Origin: Desulfurivibrionaceae bacterium
Lineage (GTDB): Bacteria > Desulfobacterota > Desulfobulbia > Desulfobulbales > VMSU01
Assembly: GCA_030145275.1 (NCBI GenBank)
Contig: JAQYVV010000002.1
Location: 239,750 to 303,749, forward strand
Direction: 5' to 3'
Length of the DNA stretch: 64,000 nt
Shown: positions 28,594 to 38,000 of the stretch, piece by piece
Layout of the letters: each line of letters starts with the position of its first letter
How positions within the stretch are numbered: position 1 is the first letter of the stretch
Translations under genes and position numbers: made by a program
The notes under the pieces: model-generated
What the model was told of the DNA's origin: nothing
What the model saw: only the letters and a program-made list of their open reading frames with translations
The model's database searches: none

Positions 28594-29988
28594 ATGACAA
28601 AAAGATACACAGCTAATTCTACATTAGGTTCTGCAGGATGGTGGAATTTTCAGGGGTTACATGACGACGATGCCCTTCATCTCCTTGATTCAAATTTGAT
28701 TTTGGGCAACAGTACTGTTGGCCGAAAAGGTCGAATAGTTTTTAAACCAGAGAGCAACGGGCTAACTGTAGCATGCACAAGAGGAGGCAAAAGCAATCTA
28801 ATCAAAGCAAATCTTTCGAGATATCAGGGGTCTATTCTCGTACTTGACCCCAAGGGAGAGCTTGCGTCTCTAACAGCCAAACAAAGAAGAAAACTTGGTC
28901 AAAAAACAGTTATTTTTGATCCATTTGGTGAGGTTAAGAAAAACTACCTAGACAAAATTGGAGATGTCGAATTGGTAACTACTTTTGACCTATTTTCTAA
29001 CGGTGACAGCAAAACCATAAAAAAAAAAATAAGGCAAGCTGCAGAGTCTATGATCATTAGAACCAAAAAGGCATCTGATGATCATTGGCCTGACAGCGGT
29101 ATAGACTTTACAGAGGGGGTACTTGCTTGGCTTTATGAAGATCCTAGCAGTGAGCTTACTCTTCCTAATTTTCGATCAATTATAGCAAAGCCTCCTCTCG
29201 AAATTGCTAAAATAGCAATGAGGGCACAAAAAGAACTTGGAGAAGACAGTATAGCCGCAAAAAAGCTTGGTAAATTTGCTTTTACCAAAATAGCTGACAA
29301 CCGCGAGCTGTGCAGTATAATTTCAATAACGCATACTCAGACTGCCTTTTTAGATGATCCAGAAATTTCTACATGCCTGTCGTCAACAACTCATGGGTTT
29401 TCCTTTGATTGTCTCACAGAAGAAGGGCCCGGTGCCACAATCTATCTTGTTTTGCCTTTTGACAAATTAGATGAACATTGTCGCTGGCTTCGTACCATGG
29501 CGTCTCTAGCAATAGATTCTGTTTTTCTAAATACACGTAAACTGGATAACCCTGTATTATTCATCCTTGACGAATTCGGTAACATAGGCCCACTCCCCGC
29601 AATTAGTAGAGCTTTCTCCATGGGGGCAGCGCGTCAAATGAGATTGTGGGCTTTCGTGCAAGACCTTAGCCAAATTAAACGAGATTACCCTGAGGATTGG
29701 GAGTCCATCATAAATAATTGCGAGTTTTTAATGTTTTTCAATATCATGAGCGAATTCACGGCGAATTATGCATCAAAATTGCTAGGCATCGCTACCGTTA
29801 CTATTCACAACAACTCTAATACTCATTACCACTCCAAGCCCTTGCTATATCCAGATGAAATTCGATATTTACCTGCCGATCAAGGTATTATTATTTCAAG
29901 TGAGGGCCCCATGAAGTTTAAAAAAATAACACATTATAACGATCCCCTTTTTACAGATCTTTTACGGAAAGATCCGCATTACATGTAA
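28594..29988 (+). CDS. VirD4/TraG-like type IV coupling protein, short and without membrane anchor
   Basis: A 464-residue ATPase. Walker A is VACTRGGKSNLIKANL (about 60-75), followed by SILVLDPKGELASLTA, the VirD4-type DPKGEL motif. Walker B is LFILDEFGNIG (about 325), and RQMRLWAFVQDLSQIKRDYP is the late conserved stretch. Family members usually begin with two transmembrane helices. This one starts directly with the soluble part, so it is a cytosolic form. It lies 22 nt after the relaxase and should deliver the relaxosome to a helper conjugation channel. Confidence 0.88.
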   Translation: MTKRYTANSTLGSAGWWNFQGLHDDDALHLLDSNLILGNSTVGRKGRIVFKPESNGLTVACTRGGKSNLIKANLSRYQGSILVLDPKGELASLTAKQRRKLGQKTVIFDPFGEVKKNYLDKIGDVELVTTFDLFSNGDSKTIKKKIRQAAESMIIRTKKASDDHWPDSGIDFTEGVLAWLYEDPSSELTLPNFRSIIAKPPLEIAKIAMRAQKELGEDSIAAKKLGKFAFTKIADNRELCSIISITHTQTAFLDDPEISTCLSSTTHGFSFDCLTEEGPGATIYLVLPFDKLDEHCRWLRTMASLAIDSVFLNTRKLDNPVLFILDEFGNIGPLPAISRAFSMGAARQMRLWAFVQDLSQIKRDYPEDWESIINNCEFLMFFNIMSEFTANYASKLLGIATVTIHNNSNTHYHSKPLLYPDEIRYLPADQGIIISSEGPMKFKKITHYNDPLFTDLLRKDPHYM

Positions 29989-29999
29989 GTTAATACTGA

Positions 30000-30060
30000 T
30001 AGCCCAGCCCAAGACCGATGGTGAGAACCTTGATGATCTTGAGTTGGGCTAAAATTTTAC
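30000..30060. terminator. Bidirectional terminator between convergent genes
   Basis: TAGCCCAGCCCAAGACC (30000-30016) pairs with GATCTTGAGTTGGGCTA (30035-30051), then AAAATTTT. It separates the coupling-protein gene from the minus-strand recombination operon. Confidence 0.7.
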
Positions 30061-30237
30061 CATTTTATTTTCTTGTTTTATGACTTTCCCCCCACATTCA
30101 GGACATTTTGAAGGCAGGTTAAGTTTATCAAGCACTCCAAAAGGCCCATTTGTTGATCGAATTGGTATCATCTCCTTCCAATCACAAAACCTGCATTTCA
30201 CATCATATGCTTTCGATCCTGGCATTATCATATCCAT
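30049..30237 (-). CDS. Small zinc-ribbon protein
   Basis: About 62 residues from the ATG at 30237 (MDMIMPGSKAYDVKC). Two CxxC pairs, CRFC and CPEC, about 30 residues apart, make a zinc ribbon; the tail is basic. The frame continues upstream to 30330, which adds a third CxxC (CYAC) but overlaps the preceding gene by 59 nt. GGAGG fits a start at 30237 or 30231 better. Function unknown; last gene of the minus-strand module. Confidence 0.6.
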   Translation of the reverse strand: MDMIMPGSKAYDVKCRFCDWKEMIPIRSTNGPFGVLDKLNLPSKCPECGGKVIKQENKMVKF

Positions 30238-30271
30238 GACCTCCACAGCTGAGGGACAAGCATAACAGCTT

Positions 30272-30547
30272 TCACTTGAGCGTTTTAAGGATCTTGGCAA
30301 TGATGGTTGTGGCAGTATTCGTGGCAGCAATATCGATGGCTTGGTTGCCTAATTCTTCAATCTTGTCCATTGCTTTGCCTCCAGCTTCTTCGGCCCAATC
30401 AAGGACCTCTTCACCTTTTTCTGCAATATCATTGGGAATATCTTCCTTAATTATTTCAAGCACATCTTCCCCAAATTCAACTGCAGCATCTTTGATTCCA
30501 GTCCCTAACTCCATAACGCTATCGAATATATCTTCCAGTAATGACAT
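30272..30547 (-). CDS. Small acidic helical protein, unknown
   Basis: A 91-residue protein that is acidic and apparently all helical (MSLLEDIFDSVMELGTGIKD ... GEEVLDWAEEAGGKAMDKIEELG), ending in AATNTATTIIAKILKTLK. GGAGGATACCC precedes the ATG, a strong ribosome-binding site. The amphipathic C-terminus could associate with membrane or a partner. I do not recognise a family. Confidence 0.65.
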   Translation of the reverse strand: MSLLEDIFDSVMELGTGIKDAAVEFGEDVLEIIKEDIPNDIAEKGEEVLDWAEEAGGKAMDKIEELGNQAIDIAATNTATTIIAKILKTLK

Positions 30548-30619
30548 GGGTATCCTCCATAATAGAAAAACCCGCCAGGTTGTCCCAACGAGCTCAATTG
30601 ATAATATTGGTGGTAATGG

Positions 30620-31390
30620 TTAGCAGTGAGTTAGCTGACACCGCTTCTCATAAAACTCTCCAAGTTGAGAAGGCTGGTCAGCTTGACTAGTATCGATATA
30701 GCTATCCAGCACATTATTGAGAATTTTGTTTTTCTTAGGCAAAGTCAGTAAATTACTACCACGCAAGACATCTGTAACAGCTTCGTGAAAGCCCCAGAGG
30801 GTTGGTTGGTAGACTCCGCCAAAGTACAGATCCTTGAAGCTGTTAAACTTGCTTGCAGGGAACACACTGTCAGTTAATACCTCTACTAACAATAACTTTG
30901 CATCCTGTTCAGTAAGCTCATAGTTACGTAACCCTTCATGCCACTTCTGAAAGCTTGCCAACCGAGGCACCATATTTTTCATGGACTTGTAAGCCAGGAA
31001 TTCAAGCTCGTCGTTATCAAGACCACTTGTATGTTTTCTGAAGGTTAAATATTCTCCATCAAACGCCAGGTTGTCACATACAAAAACCTTGGTTCCTGCA
31101 GTAATACCAAGAGCCAGGCTCTTATCCATGCTATTCCTAATACCAAGTGACCAGCATAGATCAGAGCTACCTGCGTTAAGATCCCAAACGCCAAACATCT
31201 GCATACCATCCCGAGCAAGAACATATTGTGACTGCACAACCTCCATACCTGTCAGACTAATGCCTGTACGTACAGCATCAATTACCTGCTTGTGATGTAC
31301 AGGATGAAATGTTCTAGTAAATGGTACAGCCGGTACATCTATAACTTCTGCTTCTGTTACTGAATTGCCCAACAATGTTGATTCTGACAT
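30620..31390 (-). CDS. DUF932 family protein
   Basis: About 256 residues from the ATG at 31390 (MSESTLLGNSV), chosen because GAGGAG precedes it. The frame opens earlier, at 31453, without a good site. The body, with QYVLARDGMQMFGVWDL, LCWSLGIRNSMDKSLALGITAGTKVFVCDNLAF and RKHTSG, has the pattern of DUF932 proteins, which are frequent in phages and mobile elements beside annealing proteins and nucleases. Their biochemical role is not established. Middle of the recombination module. Confidence 0.75.
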   Translation of the reverse strand: MSESTLLGNSVTEAEVIDVPAVPFTRTFHPVHHKQVIDAVRTGISLTGMEVVQSQYVLARDGMQMFGVWDLNAGSSDLCWSLGIRNSMDKSLALGITAGTKVFVCDNLAFDGEYLTFRKHTSGLDNDELEFLAYKSMKNMVPRLASFQKWHEGLRNYELTEQDAKLLLVEVLTDSVFPASKFNSFKDLYFGGVYQPTLWGFHEAVTDVLRGSNLLTLPKKNKILNNVLDSYIDTSQADQPSQLGEFYEKRCQLTHC

Positions 31391-31487
31391 AATTATCTCC
31401 TCTATGATTTTCTTGGTTATTAAACAGAAAACCCCAATGAACAGATTGTCCACCAGGGCTTAAATACGATTTATGGATTGGTTTTAA

Positions 31488-32318
31488 TTACCAGCTATTG
31501 CACGCCTCCTTAAACTGGCAGTCAGAACACATCCATGATTGTTGTGGCATAAAGATACGATTCTCAATACCACGCAATACAGCTGATGCAATTTGAACGA
31601 ATCTCTTACGATGATCAGCAGTTCGGATGGTATAATTATATTCCATCTTTGGTTTCTTCAACTTACGCAACACATCAAACCGGCAGATAACTTCAGCTCT
31701 TGGAAATACATATCCATTGCTTGCCAGCAAGTAACTGTAGGCAGACATCTGCAAACTTTCATCTGCGGTAGAGTTTGCCATTTTATTCTTGGCGGTCTTG
31801 TTATCGACTACCATTAATTCTCCACTGGCTTTATCTTTAAGTAACAGATCCAGAATGCCAACCAACTTAATATCGTTATCGTCACCAGTCTCAGAATATA
31901 ATGTAGCTGCGAGCGGAATCTCAGTACCGACAACTTCATACCCAGTGAGATCAACTTCATCATGAAACACCTGTAGCAACTGATGACCCATATCAATTAC
32001 ACTATTCTTATCAGGTGCTTCTTTCTTGAATAAGATTGGCATGGCACTGTTATCCAGAGCAAGTGATACACTCTCATTAAACAGCTCCTTCATATCCTCA
32101 ACAGAAGCACCTTCACCAGTATCCATAATTGATTGATAATATTTCTCTAAGGCCTGATGAATTGCTTTACCGAATGGCAATGCAATTGACAGATGTTGCG
32201 GAGTACACTTCTGCACATAGCTGAACATATACTTCAGGCTACAACCAAGGTAAGTAAACATTTGGCTAGCACTGATATGCAGCTCTGACTGCAATTGTTG
32301 TAATGCTAAATTAGGCAT
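31488..32318 (-). CDS. PD-(D/E)XK nuclease with Cas4/AddB-type iron-sulfur cysteines
   Basis: A 276-residue RecB-family nuclease. The GKAIHQALEKYY motif (about 48-59) is followed by the catalytic core VGILDLLL ... GELMVVDNKTAKNK (D, then D-x-K) and QMSAYSYLL (the QxxxY helix). One N-terminal cysteine (YLGCSLKYMFSY) plus three at the C-terminus (CSDCQFKEAC) form the spacing of a [4Fe-4S] cluster as in Cas4 and AddB. It probably resects double-stranded ends. It overlaps the annealing-protein gene by 8 nt; no cas genes or CRISPR array are near. Confidence 0.85.
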   Translation of the reverse strand: MPNLALQQLQSELHISASQMFTYLGCSLKYMFSYVQKCTPQHLSIALPFGKAIHQALEKYYQSIMDTGEGASVEDMKELFNESVSLALDNSAMPILFKKEAPDKNSVIDMGHQLLQVFHDEVDLTGYEVVGTEIPLAATLYSETGDDNDIKLVGILDLLLKDKASGELMVVDNKTAKNKMANSTADESLQMSAYSYLLASNGYVFPRAEVICRFDVLRKLKKPKMEYNYTIRTADHRKRFVQIASAVLRGIENRIFMPQQSWMCSDCQFKEACNSW

Positions 32319-33012
32319 GTTGTACCTCCTTTGGTTGGTTTAGTTCATCAATCAACGATGAAGCTTCTTTCTTTGACAGGAAGTCAGTTGCTACCCCGAA
32401 CACATTCACACAGTGTATATCGAGATCTTTCTTCGTTAGACCACGAGCATTTGCTAGTCGCATAATGAAAACCAACTGCTTGCTTGATAACCTAGCTGTA
32501 GAATTATCAGGTATATTGTTTACTGGTTCAGGAGTTGAGTTAGGAGTTGGTAATTGAGCTGGTGGGACAGCTTGTTTAGTCTCTAATTTATGGATCTTTG
32601 CACCACCGTTACTGCCATCACCATTATCACCATTGGATAGATGGGAGATCTCTTCAGCACCACAATATTCAACACCAATACCGCAGAATCTTAGTGATCT
32701 GGCAATTGCTCGGGATTCAGCAAGTTCTAATATGGCGGGTGCAATCTTGGCGTCTCTTTCAGTGGATGCCATGCCGACACCCGAGAAGCTGCCTTTGTCT
32801 GAGGTGGCGGTTGCTTGTACCACCGCAACACTGCCATCATAGCTGATAATCTTAGTTGTAATGGATAATTGATCGTTGATCTCGTGTGCGATCCGTAACC
32901 GACCACCGATTTTCGGGAAGGGCGTGTTAATTTTAGCACCTACTGATTTGTCATAATGTGACATGTTGACAATTTCATCTTGTCGAAACTGCTGAAGTGA
33001 TCCTTGTTGCAT
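32311..33012 (-). CDS. Putative single-strand annealing protein (ERF/Rad52-like)
   Basis: A 233-residue protein. The first 120 residues form a compact alpha/beta domain (KIGGRLRIAHEINDQLSI ... VQATATSDKGSFSGVGMAST) ending in LELAESRAIARSLRFCGIG. This resembles the ET(K/R)AIGRAL-FxGIG motif seen in phage ERF- and Rad52-like annealing proteins. A Ser/Pro/Asn-rich linker and a small C-terminal helical domain follow. The family call is moderate. Support comes from the partner nuclease, as in exonuclease-annealase pairs. GGAGG lies 6 nt before the ATG. Confidence 0.6.
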   Translation of the reverse strand: MQQGSLQQFRQDEIVNMSHYDKSVGAKINTPFPKIGGRLRIAHEINDQLSITTKIISYDGSVAVVQATATSDKGSFSGVGMASTERDAKIAPAILELAESRAIARSLRFCGIGVEYCGAEEISHLSNGDNGDGSNGGAKIHKLETKQAVPPAQLPTPNSTPEPVNNIPDNSTARLSSKQLVFIMRLANARGLTKKDLDIHCVNVFGVATDFLSKKEASSLIDELNQPKEVQHA

Positions 33013-33519
33013 GATGAACCTCCGATTTGGTTATGTTTAACGAAAAAAGGGCAGCGCCCATCACGATTGGTAATGAACACTGCCCTTTCTGTAAGCTTGA
33101 TGCTATTTGACTGGATTAGCCCTGGTTGGGTGGACTGGGATGGCTTGAAAGGAATATTCGTAGACCTTCTCTTAATCAATTAAGCCTAGGTCAAGATTCT
33201 AATATATATTTGAAATTCCACTGCAAAGCACTAACACCCAATTAAGCCACAGCTACGGCCACAATTAAGGGGCCGCAGCTGTAGCTTTTTAAAGTTTTAA
33301 GGCTTACTTGATACCCTATACAGGGTTATGGGATTTCTTGGATCGAAAGAGTATTAATCTTGTTATGGAAGACTCTAATGCCACCCCAAGGAGGAAAAAT
33401 ACTTAAGGATTAAGCTGATGACAAAAGCCATAGTCCAACTAGCATATTCCCCACTATTGTGTCAGCGTAAGTGAAATAATTTGCTTATTCACAAGAATTC
33501 TTGTAGTCCTTGTAAAGTT
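33013..33519. other. 507-bp divergent intergenic region with a strong hairpin
   Basis: It separates the minus-strand recombination operon from the plus-strand CARF-sigma54 regulator. At 33248-33290 AGCTACGGCC and GGCCGCAGCT form a GC-rich stem followed by GTAGCTTTTT, which looks like a plus-strand terminator although no plus-strand gene precedes it. At 33312-33325 ACCCT and AGGGT arms make a small palindrome that could be an operator. AAGGAGG at 33389 has no long frame behind it. No gene seen. Confidence 0.5.
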
Positions 33520-35034
33520 ATGGAACAAAAAATCTTATTATGTTGGCTAGGAGCCACGGATATCAAAGCATCCTCAATCGAGGAAAATGTTGGCCTAGGC
33601 CCTATTGCACAAGCAACTGAAGGGCAGTCGTACAAGGAGGTGGTGCTTCTTAACAACTGGACAGATGCCGCTGCTAAAAGCTATTCCGGCTGGTTGAACA
33701 AAAAAGTTCCTTCTACAAAAATAACCCTCCATAACATCTCACTCTCAGGCCCCACCAATTTTGGTGAAATTTATCAGACAGCCTCCACTGTTATTTCCGA
33801 AAAGTTACAAGAGCATGGCCCGGATATTAGTTTAGTATTTCATCTTAGCCCAGGCACCCCTGCAATGGCGGCAGTATGGATTCTTCTGGCCAAAACCAGG
33901 TTTCCTGCTGAGTTAATTGAATCATCACGGGAGCACGGTGTTCGTACAGCCCTTGTCCCGTTTGACATTTCTGCCGACTTCGTGCCGGATCTTTTCAGAA
34001 AGCAAGACCATACCCTGAAACGACTTGCAGCTGGCTTACCAGAAACGGCCCCTGAATTTGAAGATATAATTCATCGCAGTGAAGTAATGCATCGGGTGGT
34101 TCTTAAAGCACGGCTTATTGCACCACGCTCCATTCCTGTTCTTGTCGAAGGAGAATCAGGTACAGGCAAGGAATTATTTGCGCGGGCCATCCATGATGCT
34201 AGTCCTCGCAAAGAAAGGCCATTTATTGCTATCAACTGTGGAGCCATTCCTTCAGAGCTGGTTGAGTCTGAACTATTCGGACATGAGAAAGGTGCTTTTA
34301 CAGGTGCGACCACTACCCAGATAGGCCATTTTGAAGCAGCCCATCAGGGTACCATCTTTCTTGATGAAATAGGAGAACTGCCAAAAGAGATACAGGTCAA
34401 GCTACTCCGTACAGTACAAGAGTCCGAGGTAAAACGAATCGGGGCAACCAAAGCAAAAAAAGTGGACATAAGAATTATTGCCGCCACCAATAGAACCCTT
34501 ATTAATGAAGTTGCCGATGGCTCCTTCAGGGAGGATCTTTTTTACAGACTGGCCGTAGCAGTGATTAAATTACCACCCCTTCGTGAACGTACTGGAGATG
34601 TAAGTTTACTGGTGGATAAGTTCTTAGAGCGAATCAACAAAGAAAGTGACAAAGAACCAGGATATAAGCACAAGAAAATTTCTGTCTCCGCAAGAAATAT
34701 TCTTCTTTCGCACTCCTGGCTGGGAAATGTTCGAGAATTGCAAAACACCTTAACCAGAGCGGCTGTCTGGTCCTTGGATGAAGAGTTAAGCGAAGAGGAT
34801 ATTCAGGAGGCGTTACTTCCTGTCCCTCCTGGTGGCAATGGAGAAGAGCGTATCCTAAATCTTCCAATAGGAGAAGGGTTCAAGTTACCGGAGATCATGA
34901 AAAAGGTGGCAGTTCATTATCTGGAAAGAGGACTTGCAAAAAAACATGGAAACAAGACGAAGGCCGCAGAGATATTGGGACTTCCGAGCTATCAGACCCT
35001 GACTAACTGGCTTAAAAAATATAACCTTGAATGA
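33520..35034 (+). CDS. Sigma54-dependent activator with N-terminal RtcR-like CARF sensor domain
   Basis: A 504-residue bacterial enhancer-binding protein. Residues 1-165 are a Rossmann-like domain whose VFHLSPGTPAMAAVWILL followed by RFPAELIESS parallels the CARF domain of RtcR (HITTGTHVAQICWFLL and RYLPARLIQSS). The AAA+ domain has Walker A GESGTGKE (about 210), the sigma54-contact loop GAFTGA (about 258), Walker B TIFLDEIGEL and the arginine-finger region. A Fis-type helix-turn-helix (KHGNKTKAAEILGLPSYQTLTNWL) ends it. The ATG at 33520 is preferred to the upstream TTG at 33481. CARF domains bind cyclic oligonucleotides or nucleotide ends; RtcR answers RNA damage. A sigma54 promoter follows immediately, so its target is probably the downstream defence operon. 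Confidence 0.92.
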   Translation: MEQKILLCWLGATDIKASSIEENVGLGPIAQATEGQSYKEVVLLNNWTDAAAKSYSGWLNKKVPSTKITLHNISLSGPTNFGEIYQTASTVISEKLQEHGPDISLVFHLSPGTPAMAAVWILLAKTRFPAELIESSREHGVRTALVPFDISADFVPDLFRKQDHTLKRLAAGLPETAPEFEDIIHRSEVMHRVVLKARLIAPRSIPVLVEGESGTGKELFARAIHDASPRKERPFIAINCGAIPSELVESELFGHEKGAFTGATTTQIGHFEAAHQGTIFLDEIGELPKEIQVKLLRTVQESEVKRIGATKAKKVDIRIIAATNRTLINEVADGSFREDLFYRLAVAVIKLPPLRERTGDVSLLVDKFLERINKESDKEPGYKHKKISVSARNILLSHSWLGNVRELQNTLTRAAVWSLDEELSEEDIQEALLPVPPGGNGEERILNLPIGEGFKLPEIMKKVAVHYLERGLAKKHGNKTKAAEILGLPSYQTLTNWLKKYNLE

Positions 35035-35036
35035 GT

Positions 35037-35053
35037 TTGGCACGCCCGTTGCT
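35037..35053 (+). promoter_or_regulatory. Sigma54 (-24/-12) promoter of the defence operon
   Basis: TTGGCACGCCCGTTGCT matches the sigma54 consensus YTGGCACGRNNNTTGCW at all but the R position. GG (35039-35040) and GC (35051-35052) are separated by exactly 10 nt, the required spacing. It begins 3 nt after the stop of the sigma54 activator gene and lies 12 nt before hsdR. The predicted transcription start is at about 35064. Confidence 0.88.
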
Positions 35054-35065
35054 CTATAGGAGGGC

Positions 35066-38000
35066 ATGAAGATCATGGATTCAAAAAACTTTGAAATATT
35101 GAGAATACAGTGGCCAGAACTGGCAGACCTTGGAGGTTTTGCCGAACTCTATGCCCGTACAGACTCATCAAGTGCGCTTATCAAGCTTCGCACCTTTTGC
35201 GAATACCTGGTAGAAGGTATTTACCAACTCCATAATCTTCCAAAGCTTTACCAACCAAACCTCTTTGATTTGCTTGCCGAGGATCTTTTTAAGGCAGCAG
35301 TTCCCAAGGTAGTACTTGATAAACTTCACCTAATCCGCCTCAAAGGCAATAAGGCCGCCCATGGTCAACCAACACAGACTGAGACGGCCTTATTATGTCT
35401 ACGTGAAGCATGGGATTTAGGTCGCTGGTATTTTGTAACATACGGAGGAGGCAGTGTCGAAGAGTGTCCAATATTTCAAGAACCTCCTGCTATTGATACC
35501 AAGGCCAAACTCAAAAAAGATAAAAAGGCAGCATTACAGAAAATAGCCGCTCAGGAAGCTCAGTTACATGAATTGCTTCAGCAGGTGGAGACGTTACGTT
35601 CCAAAGCCCAAATTGTCGAAAAGTCAGAGGCCGAGCTACTTGCTTTCAAGTCCGCAGGTCATACCTCTGTCGATGCCCTCAAGTTTGATGAAGCCACTAC
35701 TCGTAAATATCTCATCGATCAGCAACTAGCCGAGGCTGGCTGGAGTGTTGGTCATAATGGTGCCAACACAGATGAAGTGGGTCAGGAGGTTAAAGTTAAA
35801 CACCAACCCACTAATACAGGCATTGGTTATATTGACTATGTCCTCTGGGATGACAACGGTAATCCTTTGGCCGTGATTGAGGCAAAAAAAACAGCCGAAA
35901 ATGCCGGCAAAGGTCGCACTCAGGCAAAGTGTTACGCCGACGGTCTTGAAAAAAAATATAAACAACGTCCCGTAATTTTTTACACCAACGGTTTTGACAT
36001 ATTTATATGGGATGATGCCCAGAACTATCCGGATCGGCAAATATACGGCTATTACTCAAAGAAATCCCTGCAATACCTGGTCAATTTTCAGCGTAAGGAG
36101 AAAAAACTCCTTGAGCATGTCGATATCAACGCAGAAATAACCGACCGAGACTATCAACAAGAGGCTATCCGCCGCACCACCGAAAGGTTTAGCAACAATT
36201 ATAGAAAGGCGCTTATTATCCAGGCCACCGGCACCGGTAAAACCCGAGTTGCCATCTCACTTACCGATCTCCTTATCAAGGCCAAATGGGTGAAACGTGT
36301 TCTTTTTCTCTGCGACCGTAAGGAGTTGCGTAAACAGGCAAAAAACGCCTTTGGTGAACATCTGCAAGATGCTTCATGCACCATTGTTACAAGAAAAACC
36401 CATAAGGAGCGCCAACATCGTATTTATCTTGCCACGTATCCGGCCATGATCAAACTTTTTCATACATTTGATGTCGGCTTTTTCGATCTGGTTATTTCCG
36501 ATGAATCACACCGTTCCATTTATAACCGTTACCGAGATATCTTTCTCTATTTTGACAGCCTACAAGTCGGCCTTACCGCCACTCCCGTCAATTTTATTAC
36601 TCGCAACACCTTTCGGCTCTTTTCCTGTGAGGATAAAGACCCTACGTATCACTACTCTCTGGAGCAAGGAGTAGAGGCAGGTTACCTTACACCTTATGAG
36701 GTCTTTACCCACACTACCAATTTCCTTCGCAAAGGTATTAAATACGCTGAGCTCACTGATGAACAAAAACAACAACTTGAAGAAGATGGTGAAAAACCGG
36801 AAGATTATGACTATGAACGCCAACAGGTAGATAAAGCCATCTTTAACAAAGATACCAACCGTGCCATCCTGCAAAATTTGATGGATAACGGCATCCGCGA
36901 GGTATCAGGCCAGCATGTCGGTAAATCCATTATCTTTGCCCGTAGCCATTCCCATGCTGTTCTACTGAAAGATCTCTTTGATGAGCTGTATCCTCAATAT
37001 GGCGGTTCCTTTTGCCAAATAATCGACAACTACGATCCCAGGGCAGAACAGCTTATTGATGATTTCAAGAATGCTGTTGGCAAGGATGAAATCACCATTG
37101 CCATATCCGTGGATATGCTCGATACAGGTATTGATGTTCCGGAAATTGTAAATCTCACATTTGCTAAACCTATACGTTCCCAAGTTAAATTTGACCAGAT
37201 GATTGGTCGCGGCACCCGTCTATGTACCAATCTCTTTGGCCCAGGCAAGAACAAGCAGAAATTCTGGATTTTCGACCATTGGGGTAATTTTGAATATTTC
37301 AGCAAAAAGCCCAAGGAGGCCGAACCCAACAAGATTAAATCACTGCTCCAGCTACTGTTTGAAGCCCGTATTAATTTGGCCAAAACAGCGTTAAAAAAAC
37401 AAGAGCCAAACATTTTTGATACTTCCATAACAGAAATTTTAAAGATGCTTAAGTCTCTGCCAGAAAAAACCATTGCTGTGCGCAGAAAGTGGCAGCAAAT
37501 TCACCACCTGCAAAAGAAAGATACCTTGCAGACATTTTCAGAAACAACCATCAATGAACTAATCAATGATATTGCTCCCCTTATGCAGTGGATCAATATT
37601 AATAAGCAAACCGATGCCTACCGCCTCGACGTCCTCATGACTCATCTTGAAAACTCGTGGCTGCAAGAAGCAACAACATTTGACGATAAAAAGGCAGAAC
37701 TACGTGGGGACGCTTCTACTCTGCCCATTAACCTAAATCAAGTGCTGGCCAAAGAACAGACTATCAGGAATGTCAAATCGGACGATTTCTGGGAAGATAT
37801 CGATTTCTCGGAATTGGAGAAAGTACGCGTGGATCTCAGGGAGATTTGGCAATATAGACCAAAGCAAACTCCCCCCCCAGGCAATATAAAGCTTATCGAT
37901 ATAACAGACGGAGGCATTGAGACCAGAGAAGTATCCACTGGGTATGCCACAGTTGATATGGTGGCTTATCGAAAACGTGTAGAGGAGACGCTTATTGCTC

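Noticed and set aside
30049..33012. Cas4-like nuclease as a sign of a CRISPR-Cas locus
   Set aside because: No repeat-spacer array and no cas1, cas2 or effector gene is visible. The nuclease is paired with an annealing-like protein and DUF932, which fits a recombination module.
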